Origin: Prevotella sp.
GTDB taxonomy: Bacteria > Bacteroidota > Bacteroidia > Bacteroidales > Bacteroidaceae
Assembly (NCBI GenBank): GCA_017554385.1
Contig: JAFZIL010000065.1
Span: 94,162-158,161, forward strand
Direction: 5' to 3'
DNA: 64,000 nucleotides
How positions within the stretch are numbered: position 1 is the first letter of the stretch; every line of letters starts with the position of its first letter. Position numbers and translations under genes: made by a program. Below the pieces are notes generated by a model that was not told where the DNA came from, did no database searches, and saw nothing but the letters and a program-made list of their open reading frames with translations. Shown here in pieces: positions 49,539 to 57,471 of the stretch.

Positions 49539-52340
49539 TTACTTCACCACATACTTTTTACCGTTCATGATGTACAGGCCCTTCTGAACCTTGTTGACAC
49601 GCATACCATTCAAGTTGTAGATGGCATTCGTCATCACGTTGGCATTCACGTTCTCAATGCCGTCGGCATTCTGATGCTCGGGGAATGCGGTCTCTGAAGC
49701 CCAAGGAGTCTCGGTGATGTCCTCCTCGAAATCAGCATGTGCAGTAGACTTCATTACCTTCAGGTCGTCCATCCAGCTGCGGCGAGCAGGAGCCTTCTGG
49801 CTGCTGTAGTTCGAGCTGATGACAAGCTTGGCCACCTTGTTGTCGCCACTTTCTGGTGTCTCGATATCGATAGCAGGACCCTCGAAAGCGCCAGCCTTAC
49901 CATGTACGAAGTTGACCTGCTTCTTGCCCTTCTGGTAGTCGAAGGTGATATCAATAGTACTCTTGTTCGAGTCATCGATAATACCGACGTTAGAGACAGA
50001 GCTGCTACCGCGGGTGGTCATGTATTTGTTAATCTCGTCGGCAGTAAGACCGAAGGTCGACTCGCTGGTACCCTGAGAGTTCCAACGGATAATCTTACCG
50101 AGGCTCTCACCATTTGCGTTCTGGATGTCAATATCGGTATGGCACTTGTTCAGATAGCCCAGCCACATGGTAAACGAAATGCGAACTGCGTCGTTCTCGG
50201 TTACATTAGGAATGTCGACAGTGGCAGCTGCAGAGCCAACACGCAGCACGTCGGTAGACTCACCATTGTAGCCCAGTGCCCACTGATAGCCATTGTTACC
50301 GTCCATAGCTTCCAGGTCAACACCGTTGGAGGGGAAGAACATCTGGCCAGCTGTGCCGTTGATGACATAGTCGCTTTCCTGCTCTACGAATGGCGTAGAG
50401 AAGTCAATGTCGACCACTACGTCAGCCTTCACTGTAGCGAGGAATGCCTCGCTTGCAGCCTGCAACTCAGCCAGTGCTTCTGCCAGTTTGGCAGCATCGG
50501 CCTCACGTGTCTCATCAGTGGTTGCAGTGCGTACTGTAGTGAGCGTATTCAGTGCCTTCTCTATGGCAGCCTTGAAGGCATCACGGTCGCCAGAAGCATT
50601 GCTACCCTTGTTGCGTTCTTTCTTTGCAGCATCGATAGCCTCAGCCAGATCGGTGATAGGCTTGTTGGTTTCGATTACAGCTTTAACAGCATTCTGATAG
50701 CCGCGCACCACCTGATACTCAAGTCGCTTGGTGTTGCCCTCTTCGTCGGGCTCGCTGTAGAGCTCCACTCCCTGATAGAGTGCCCAGTCGGTCAGCTCGT
50801 CGGTCGAAGCGACACCGGCATCGTTGCCGTCGCTGGTAGTCCAACCCTTAGCAGCCTGTGCATTGAAATAAGGATCCCATGTGGTCAGAGCATCGTCGAG
50901 CTTCTGACGGTCCCAAGGATAGTTACCATTGCGCCATGCGGCAAGCACTGCATTGCGTCCGCTGACGGCAGCATTCCACTGTGCAATATACTTCTTCCAA
51001 GCCTGCAAATGCTCCACGCTGGCATTAACATCCATATTAAATGCGCGGGCTATCGTGTTGCGGATGAAGAAGGCACCGCCTGTTCCGCCATTGCCCGGCC
51101 AAGCCATGCTGAAGTTCACCTTGCCGTCCTCGGCCACGTCGGCAATCATGTAGTACCACTGGTAGTACTCGCCGAAGATAGGACCTACCTCCTTGGTCAC
51201 GTCGCCAATACCCATGGTGCAGGTAGTCTCCAGGTTGAAGACGGGCTCAGTGGGCCATGATGACTTACCGGTGTTGGCATTGCGTATCTCGGCAGCAAAG
51301 AAATACTTGCCTGCGGGCAGATCCTCGTGGAAGGCATTGTAGGTAGCCGTGTTGGCATAACCACTCTGGATGGCCGAACGCAGTGCATCGATATTGGCAT
51401 CGTCGGTCAGGTGGCCCCAGTTGCCACCCTGCAGGTTCAGTTTGTATGAGGCACTATAGGCGCCACCGCGTCCCCAACCGGAAAGCGAGGGAATGTCGAG
51501 ACCGGGGATAAGACCCTTCAGATCGACAGACGACTTGTCAAGGAATGCATCGAAAGCCAGCTTCAAGGCCTCGTAAACACTCTCACCGGTACTGAAGTCG
51601 TCAAAGGCATTCTGTGACATACCACCCTCAGCAACTTCGATAGCACCCTGCAGTTCTGACTGGTCGCCAGAGAACTCCGGTACGTTCATCAGGACCTTGG
51701 CCTGGTCTACAATACGCTGGAGCTTGCGCACGTCGAAAACCTCATTGGCCTCGTTCACGGCGAAGTTGGTCACCGAAATGTTCTCGGGCATAGCGGTGAG
51801 GTTGATGACGAGCGTGGGCACACCCTCATGGGCCGACAGTGTGTCGCTCACGGCAACCACACCTACCACCTCGGTCCAGTCGGCAGCATAAGTAACACTC
51901 GAAATCACCTCAACGGGAGCAAACACATCGGGTGTGGTCACCTTGGTCAGCGAACCGTCCATGTTGATGAATGCCTGTGCAGTAGCGGTGTTGGCAGATG
52001 TCTCGCCCTTCACCCAGAAGGACACCACATAGGTCTTACCGACCTCAACAGCCACCGTCTGGCAGAGCGAACCGTTGGCTGCAGCGCCCATGCTGGTGAG
52101 CACATTCTCGCCCTTAGGACCCGTACCAGCCTCAGACGACCAAGCATTAGCATCGATAGCACCGCCCTCGACGTTGGTCCATCCGTTGGTGGCATCGGCG
52201 AAATTGCCGTTGGTAAGCAGGTTGGCACTGCTTACACACATTCTCTGCGAATAGGTGTAGACATAATCGCCCACTTCGTGTGCGTATGTAAACACGGCAG
52301 TCATCGCAGCAAAGACAGATAAAAGTAGTCTTTTCTTCAT
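49539..52340 (-). CDS. Secreted multi-domain protein with FIVAR-like helices and C-terminal tail
   Basis: 933 residues with a signal peptide (KRLLLSVFAAMTAVFTYA). Near residues 38-160 is a CBM4/9-like jelly-roll (LLTNGNFADATNGWTNVEGG, YVVSFWVKGETS). A second beta-sandwich is near 285-430. Ala/Glu-rich FIVAR-type helices are near 590-665 (ADAAKLAEALAELQAASEAF). A LamG/discoidin-like domain follows (VVDIDFSTPF...SWMDDLKVMKS) and the tail has AIYNLNGMRVNKVQKGLYIMNGKK. It is probably an exported carbohydrate-binding protein; no catalytic site was recognised. Promoter at 52405, terminator at 49478. Confidence 0.85.
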   Translation of the reverse strand: MKKRLLLSVFAAMTAVFTYAHEVGDYVYTYSQRMCVSSANLLTNGNFADATNGWTNVEGGAIDANAWSSEAGTGPKGENVLTSMGAAANGSLCQTVAVEVGKTYVVSFWVKGETSANTATAQAFINMDGSLTKVTTPDVFAPVEVISSVTYAADWTEVVGVVAVSDTLSAHEGVPTLVINLTAMPENISVTNFAVNEANEVFDVRKLQRIVDQAKVLMNVPEFSGDQSELQGAIEVAEGGMSQNAFDDFSTGESVYEALKLAFDAFLDKSSVDLKGLIPGLDIPSLSGWGRGGAYSASYKLNLQGGNWGHLTDDANIDALRSAIQSGYANTATYNAFHEDLPAGKYFFAAEIRNANTGKSSWPTEPVFNLETTCTMGIGDVTKEVGPIFGEYYQWYYMIADVAEDGKVNFSMAWPGNGGTGGAFFIRNTIARAFNMDVNASVEHLQAWKKYIAQWNAAVSGRNAVLAAWRNGNYPWDRQKLDDALTTWDPYFNAQAAKGWTTSDGNDAGVASTDELTDWALYQGVELYSEPDEEGNTKRLEYQVVRGYQNAVKAVIETNKPITDLAEAIDAAKKERNKGSNASGDRDAFKAAIEKALNTLTTVRTATTDETREADAAKLAEALAELQAASEAFLATVKADVVVDIDFSTPFVEQESDYVINGTAGQMFFPSNGVDLEAMDGNNGYQWALGYNGESTDVLRVGSAAATVDIPNVTENDAVRISFTMWLGYLNKCHTDIDIQNANGESLGKIIRWNSQGTSESTFGLTADEINKYMTTRGSSSVSNVGIIDDSNKSTIDITFDYQKGKKQVNFVHGKAGAFEGPAIDIETPESGDNKVAKLVISSNYSSQKAPARRSWMDDLKVMKSTAHADFEEDITETPWASETAFPEHQNADGIENVNANVMTNAIYNLNGMRVNKVQKGLYIMNGKKYVVK

Positions 52341-52404
52341 AATGATTTGATTTTGTTAGTTATTAATGAAATAGTAATTGAATGATTTGCTGTAGTTTCG
52401 GGTG

Positions 52405-52436
52405 CAAAGTTACGACATTTCTTGATATAGCGCAAG
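52405..52436 (-). promoter_or_regulatory. Promoter of the 933-aa protein gene
   Basis: On the minus strand, CTTG (52436-52433), a 20-bp spacer and TAACTTTG (52412-52405). The leader is about 58 nt. Confidence 0.65.
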
Positions 52437-52531
52437 AAAAGGATACATAATTTTTTGGTTTTTTCCTGTAATTATTGAGAAGGGCGCACAAATATACCGA
52501 TATTTGAACAATCGTAAATAGAAACTGACCC

Positions 52532-52553
52532 CATCCCTGTGGTTGCAGGGATG
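52532..52553 (-). terminator. Probable terminator of the PL11 gene
   Basis: The stem CATCCCTG (52532-52539) pairs with CAGGGATG (52546-52553) around a 6-nt loop, 34 bp after the PL11 stop. The T-tract is weak (GTTTCTATTT), so this may be a processing hairpin instead. Confidence 0.55.
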
Positions 52554-52586
52554 AGGCCAGTAACGCTACCTATTGAAGATGAATCC

Positions 52587-55500
52587 TTATCTGATAACGA
52601 CAGTCTCACTCTGGCAGTTGCGCCCACATTGCATCTTCACGATATAAACGCCAGGCACAACGCCAAGCTGGCGGACGGCCTGTCGCAGGTCGGCACGACG
52701 AGCATAGACGGTGCCTACCTGTTTGCCACCAGTTGTAAAGACCTGTGCCTCGACCGTCTCGTTGGAGCCGATGCGTCCGATGCCGTCAGAGGCATTGCCA
52801 GTGATGCGCAGCACGCCGGTCTTCTCCTTCAGTCCGTCGGTATTCCAGTAGAGTCCGTCGGGCAGCTGGGGCAGTTCTAATGCCGGTGTTCCCGAGAAAC
52901 TGCCGGTGACGGTCCAGAGCGTAAACTCGTCGCCGCTCTTCGGGCTGTAGCTGTCGAGTAGGGTGACACGGAGTGTGCCGTTAAATGTCATCATTTGCGG
53001 TTGCAACTGGGAGTTTTTCCCGTTACCGATGAGGAAATTGACTACGGCTCCCTGCTGCACATTGAGCAGAGCATTGGTCTTGATAGTTCCGGGTGTGGTC
53101 TCATTGACAGTGGACCCACATGGCACCAACACGCCTCCACTCTGTAGCTGCAGGGTGTTGAGACGTCCCTGGCCCACGATACGGCCGCTACCCTTTACCG
53201 TGGTGGAATTGGCTCCACAGACGAGCGTCTCGAGCGAGGCTTGGTTGAAGGTAAACGTACCGTCCTCGACAATCATGGCGGCATTGATCTTGCCCAACGT
53301 CATCACGGTCATCTTGCCCGCACCGCGCTTGGTCAAGGCCGACGGGCTCTTGGCAATGGTATTGCCGTAGGGGTCGGTACGCTCGGAGGTGACGCCAATC
53401 TCGGTATTAAGGAAGAAGCTATCGCCATTACCGCCCAAGATCCACTGGCCGGAACCGGTGAGGGTGCCCTCGCCAGTGAGCTTGCCCAGCTCAATGTTCT
53501 TGCCATCGTTGCCCACATAGGTATCCTTCTCAACCTTCAGCGTGGCATGGGGCAGGCCCTTTGTATTTCGGATAACCCATTGAGGATCGTAGGACTTCTT
53601 GTTCTGGCGGTTGTTCTTGTTGGCAACGATGGTGCCGGTGAACTCGCTCCAATCACCGTCGAAATAGCATCTCACGCCACCAGTGTATACATTGAACGTG
53701 CCGGCGCCACTAAGCTTGCCGGTATAGGTTGAACGGAAACCGGCATAGAGCGTACCCGTCTTGCCCTGCGGCACGATGAAATTGGCCTTGTTGCTGATAT
53801 TGGTACGCTCGTCGTTAGCTGCCCAGAGCGTACCGCCCTGGAACTCGACCTCGGCAGGGAGCTGCTCGTTATAGTTGGAATGGTTTGAAGTCATGGTGCC
53901 TGCCTTCAGCACAAGCTTGGCAAAGGTATTGCCAGCAAACATCTCCATGGATCCAGCTCCCGTCTTGCTGACGACGGCACCTGCGCCCTTGATGCCCTTG
54001 TTGAAGATGACACCCTTGCCATTGGGCACATCGATGGTGGTCTCGCCACTGACGTTGAGCTGCTGATCGGTAATCATGTTGGCACCATTTATCTGCAGGG
54101 TTGCACCGTCGTTCAGGGTGATGCTACGGCTGACGTTGCCAAGGGAACCAAATGCCTGACCACTGTTGTTGGCCAGCATAGACACCGTGACGGTACCACC
54201 GTTGACGATGGTGTTGCCTGAATTGTTCCAGTTGTTGATGGTGAGCTTGGCTTTGCCGTTCTTGGTCAAGGGAGCACCGCCCACGATGCTGTCGCCGCTC
54301 AGCGTGTAGTTTTTCTCATCGTTGTTGAAGGTCACCGACTTAGGACTGACTACGCCACGGATGACCACATTGGTCGAAGTGGCCTGGTCGTCGAAGACCA
54401 CATCGTCGCCATAGGCCGAGTAGACGCTCTGTCCGTCGAGCAGGAAGTTCTGAGTGACGGCCTGCTGCCATACATTATCTCCATCGCTACCATTCCAGGT
54501 GATAGTGCCTGGCTCGCGCATATTGCCGATGACGAGCACAAGCTTGCCACCGACATGGCGCAGGCTGGTGACAACATCGACGGCGAGGCCCTCAATGATG
54601 ACATCGTCCAACGAGCCGCTGACGGAGCCCACCTCACCCAGCTCATAGCTGCCTTCAACAGGCGTGCCATTGACAACGAACTCGAAGACGGGCGACTTGT
54701 ACTTAGGACCGTACTGCCAGTCGTGGGTCTGTAGGGTAAGGGTGGAGACATTGAGCTTGTCGAGCGTGCTCTGATCGGTGACATCGAACACCACACGTGC
54801 GCCATACTGCAGCGTCAGCTCAGAGAAGGTTGTGGTGCCCACAGCGCCAGCGCCTCCAGGCTGTATGGTAGCATTGTAGAGTGCCTCGGCGCCAGCCAAG
54901 AACTTGCCACCGTTGCTGAGGAGCGTGGTATGGCGGTTGAGCCAGAGAGGCGAAGACTCCATGGTGCCGTCGAAGCAGAGCGTGCCGTTCCACACCTCAG
55001 TCTTTCCGGAATGCTTCTCGATGACGTTGGGCAGGACGAGCATACCCTCGCCCTGTTTTACCAAGTGCATGTCGCCGCCAAAGGCACCACCGGTGAGCGT
55101 TGTGGTATAGGCATTGACGGTACGTGCGGGCTGTTTGGGTGTGCCGCTGGTGGCCTGCTGCGAACCCGATCCCTGTACCCAAGCCGGTGTGTTCACGGTA
55201 AGGATCCAGGGTGATGCTCCATCCGTGACGCTGATGGTCTTGTCTTCATAGCCGGAGACGAGCAGGTGGTCGCCTGAGCCGATAGTGCCATCGACCTCAG
55301 TGCGTCCCTCGAGCGTCAATGCGGGCGGCTCCTTGGTAATGCCCTCGAGCTCACCGAGGAAGAAGCTGGGGTGAGGCGGCTGGTTGTAGCCTACCGACTG
55401 CCAGGTCATGGCGTTGCGATACTCATGGTCGTACCAGAGCGAGGTGACGGCCCAGGGAGACTCGTAGCTCGAAATCTGTATGCGCAGGGTATTGTCGTTG

Positions 55501-57266
55501 ACACGCGTAACTATTTCCTCGCGCCAGTCACCGATGATATCGCCCAGGAAGCAGGGGTTGTTCTTACTGTCGTTATTCAGGTTGCCGCCACCCATCCAGC
55601 AACGGCTGTTGGGATAGCTACGCCCCGTATGCACTTCGGTTTGTCCAGGGGCCTTATAGACACAGGGAGCACGCTCCACGCCCGGTGAGTCCATGAACTC
55701 GTCGAGGAGGTCGCCGTCCCAGTAGACGCGCATGTTCAGATAGTCATCGTTAGCCAGGTTCTTGCCCGTTATGACCTTGTCGGCAACCAGGCTGATGGCC
55801 TCGATGCCGAAAGAGATGCCTATGGCACCCGGATGGTCGCCCACGAAATTGCCGGCCATGCAACGCCCGTTGTCGCCGCCAGCGCCAGTGGTGTAGCGCA
55901 GTGTTGATGACATGGCGTCGGTATAGGCGATGCCGGGCACGCTACTGCCCTCAAGGCAGACGAACTGTTCCAATCCCCAGCGATAGGGATCCAAATCGCC
56001 ACAGTGTTGGGCATCGCCGTGTCCGAAGCCCGTCGTCGAGAGTCCGTAGCCCGTATCATCGATGATCATCGAGCCGAAGACAATCTCATCGCGACCGTCC
56101 ATGTCGACATCGGCAATGGCGAAGTTATGGAAACCGTTGCCAAACCAGGGAGAAGAACCCTGATAGCAGTTCCAGCGCCACAACTGGGTAAGCTCGTGGG
56201 TATCCTTGTTCACCTGCAGGGCACAGAACTTATGACGCGTGTAAGCGCCACGGCCCAGGAAGATGGCAGGGTTGCGGCCATCGAAATAAGGTGCACCGAA
56301 ATAGTGCTTGCATGAACGGTGGCCGGTGTCGTTGGTTCCCCACACGGTGGCATAGTCGCTCTCACCTGCCTCATAGCGCGGCAGGGGATAAGCTGCTGGT
56401 GTCCAGTTTTCTGAGCCGTCCCATCCGTAAGGCTCGCCCGTCTCGCCGTTCATATAGAGAAGGTACTCGGCACCGTCGCGGGTGTATTCGGCACGTGGGG
56501 CATAATAATCCATGTTACCGATTTTGATGGTCTTGCCTGTAGCCGTATGGATGATCATATTGTCGGCACCACGCATCAGGGCCTCAGCCTTACCATCCTG
56601 ATCCCAGTCGTAGAGGATGAGGTCGAACTGCTCATCGGGACCGGCCATGAGGTTAGGCCCCATGTCTATCTGCCACAGACGGGTGCCGTCCATCTTATAG
56701 CACTCGTGCAGGTTGAAGGTGGTGGTATTGCCCTCAACATTAAGATTCTGGTCGTTGCGACGCTTCACCACGATTTCCATCTGGCCGTCACCGTCGACAT
56801 CGGCCACAGAGCAGTCGTTGAGCGAGTACTGACTGGTGACGGTTGCACCGGCACGGTTCACCACAGGCTTCACGGCGATGTCCCAGTACTGGTGGTCCCA
56901 GGGCTTCACCTCTTCCGAGGCCAAGTCCTGACGCTCCTCACCACGAACCACGGGCACCACCTTGTAGGTGCTGCTCTTCGACCCGCTGTTATCCTGATAG
57001 TTGGAAACGGAGAGCGGATGGCTGTTGATTTTCGTGCCGTTACGGTAGAGGTTGTACTGAGTGTCGAAATACTCAGTGGGCAGCTTGCGCCACGACACAT
57101 AGATGCCCGAGCCGGAGACACCGTAGCGGTCGTCCTGTCCGGTCTTGTCGCCCTGGGGAATGGCCACAAGGCCTCGTGTGAGCTTGTCGGTGAAACGCTG
57201 TGCATGGGCAGCACCTGCCGACAGAAGGCAGATGAGAGCCGCAATGAATAGTCTCTTCGTCATCAT
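52587..57266 (-). CDS. PL11 rhamnogalacturonan lyase fused to autotransporter-like repeats and T9SS tail
   Basis: 1559 residues with a signal peptide (KRLFIAALICLLSAGAAHA). Residues about 25-640 are a full PL11 (YesW/YesX-like) domain: RGLVAIPQ, NLYRNGTKI, the calcium-binding VADVDGDGQMEIVVKR and YDWDQDGKAEALM, WGLEQFVCLEG, GDIIGDWREEIVTR and SLWYDHEYRNAMTWQ. An Ig-like stretch (LTLEGRTEVDGTI) follows. Residues about 690-1470 are autotransporter-associated beta-strand repeats (ITWNGSDGDNVWQ, LTKNGKAKLTINN, LTKRGAGKMTV). The end (GVYIVKMQCGRNCQSETVVIR) fits a T9SS type A sorting domain. It would cleave the rhamnogalacturonan I backbone at the cell surface or outside. Confidence 0.92.
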   Translation of the reverse strand: MMTKRLFIAALICLLSAGAAHAQRFTDKLTRGLVAIPQGDKTGQDDRYGVSGSGIYVSWRKLPTEYFDTQYNLYRNGTKINSHPLSVSNYQDNSGSKSSTYKVVPVVRGEERQDLASEEVKPWDHQYWDIAVKPVVNRAGATVTSQYSLNDCSVADVDGDGQMEIVVKRRNDQNLNVEGNTTTFNLHECYKMDGTRLWQIDMGPNLMAGPDEQFDLILYDWDQDGKAEALMRGADNMIIHTATGKTIKIGNMDYYAPRAEYTRDGAEYLLYMNGETGEPYGWDGSENWTPAAYPLPRYEAGESDYATVWGTNDTGHRSCKHYFGAPYFDGRNPAIFLGRGAYTRHKFCALQVNKDTHELTQLWRWNCYQGSSPWFGNGFHNFAIADVDMDGRDEIVFGSMIIDDTGYGLSTTGFGHGDAQHCGDLDPYRWGLEQFVCLEGSSVPGIAYTDAMSSTLRYTTGAGGDNGRCMAGNFVGDHPGAIGISFGIEAISLVADKVITGKNLANDDYLNMRVYWDGDLLDEFMDSPGVERAPCVYKAPGQTEVHTGRSYPNSRCWMGGGNLNNDSKNNPCFLGDIIGDWREEIVTRVNDNTLRIQISSYESPWAVTSLWYDHEYRNAMTWQSVGYNQPPHPSFFLGELEGITKEPPALTLEGRTEVDGTIGSGDHLLVSGYEDKTISVTDGASPWILTVNTPAWVQGSGSQQATSGTPKQPARTVNAYTTTLTGGAFGGDMHLVKQGEGMLVLPNVIEKHSGKTEVWNGTLCFDGTMESSPLWLNRHTTLLSNGGKFLAGAEALYNATIQPGGAGAVGTTTFSELTLQYGARVVFDVTDQSTLDKLNVSTLTLQTHDWQYGPKYKSPVFEFVVNGTPVEGSYELGEVGSVSGSLDDVIIEGLAVDVVTSLRHVGGKLVLVIGNMREPGTITWNGSDGDNVWQQAVTQNFLLDGQSVYSAYGDDVVFDDQATSTNVVIRGVVSPKSVTFNNDEKNYTLSGDSIVGGAPLTKNGKAKLTINNWNNSGNTIVNGGTVTVSMLANNSGQAFGSLGNVSRSITLNDGATLQINGANMITDQQLNVSGETTIDVPNGKGVIFNKGIKGAGAVVSKTGAGSMEMFAGNTFAKLVLKAGTMTSNHSNYNEQLPAEVEFQGGTLWAANDERTNISNKANFIVPQGKTGTLYAGFRSTYTGKLSGAGTFNVYTGGVRCYFDGDWSEFTGTIVANKNNRQNKKSYDPQWVIRNTKGLPHATLKVEKDTYVGNDGKNIELGKLTGEGTLTGSGQWILGGNGDSFFLNTEIGVTSERTDPYGNTIAKSPSALTKRGAGKMTVMTLGKINAAMIVEDGTFTFNQASLETLVCGANSTTVKGSGRIVGQGRLNTLQLQSGGVLVPCGSTVNETTPGTIKTNALLNVQQGAVVNFLIGNGKNSQLQPQMMTFNGTLRVTLLDSYSPKSGDEFTLWTVTGSFSGTPALELPQLPDGLYWNTDGLKEKTGVLRITGNASDGIGRIGSNETVEAQVFTTGGKQVGTVYARRADLRQAVRQLGVVPGVYIVKMQCGRNCQSETVVIR

Positions 57267-57306
57267 GTTTTAGTATTTAGTTATGAATTGTAGCGAATGA
57301 TGGCTG

Positions 57307-57314
57307 CAAAAGTA
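57307..57314 (-). promoter_or_regulatory. -7 element upstream of the PL11 gene
   Basis: TACTTTTG on the minus strand, 40 bp before the ATG. No clear -33 box. Confidence 0.55.
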
Positions 57315-57417
57315 CGAATAATCTGACGAAGACAGCTACGATTTATGAGAAAAATGATTCGTTTATTGTCCGAACCATTGATTGTTACGCCTGATGAAAA
57401 TATTTCGGCCAAAAGAG

Positions 57418-57448
57418 TTTGTCATGTCGAGGAAAGTGAGTAACTTTG
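57418..57448 (+). promoter_or_regulatory. Promoter of nrdJ
   Basis: TTTG (57418-57421), a 19-bp spacer and TAACTTTG (57441-57448). The predicted start near 57455 supports ATG 57472 over the upstream in-frame codons that overlap the promoter. No cobalamin riboswitch fits in such a short leader. Confidence 0.75.
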
Positions 57449-57471
57449 CAGACATAATTTCAATAAACCTT

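Noticed and set aside
49737..51260. 507-codon plus-strand open frame
   Set aside because: It is antisense to the 933-aa secreted protein, with no promoter, motif or signal peptide.
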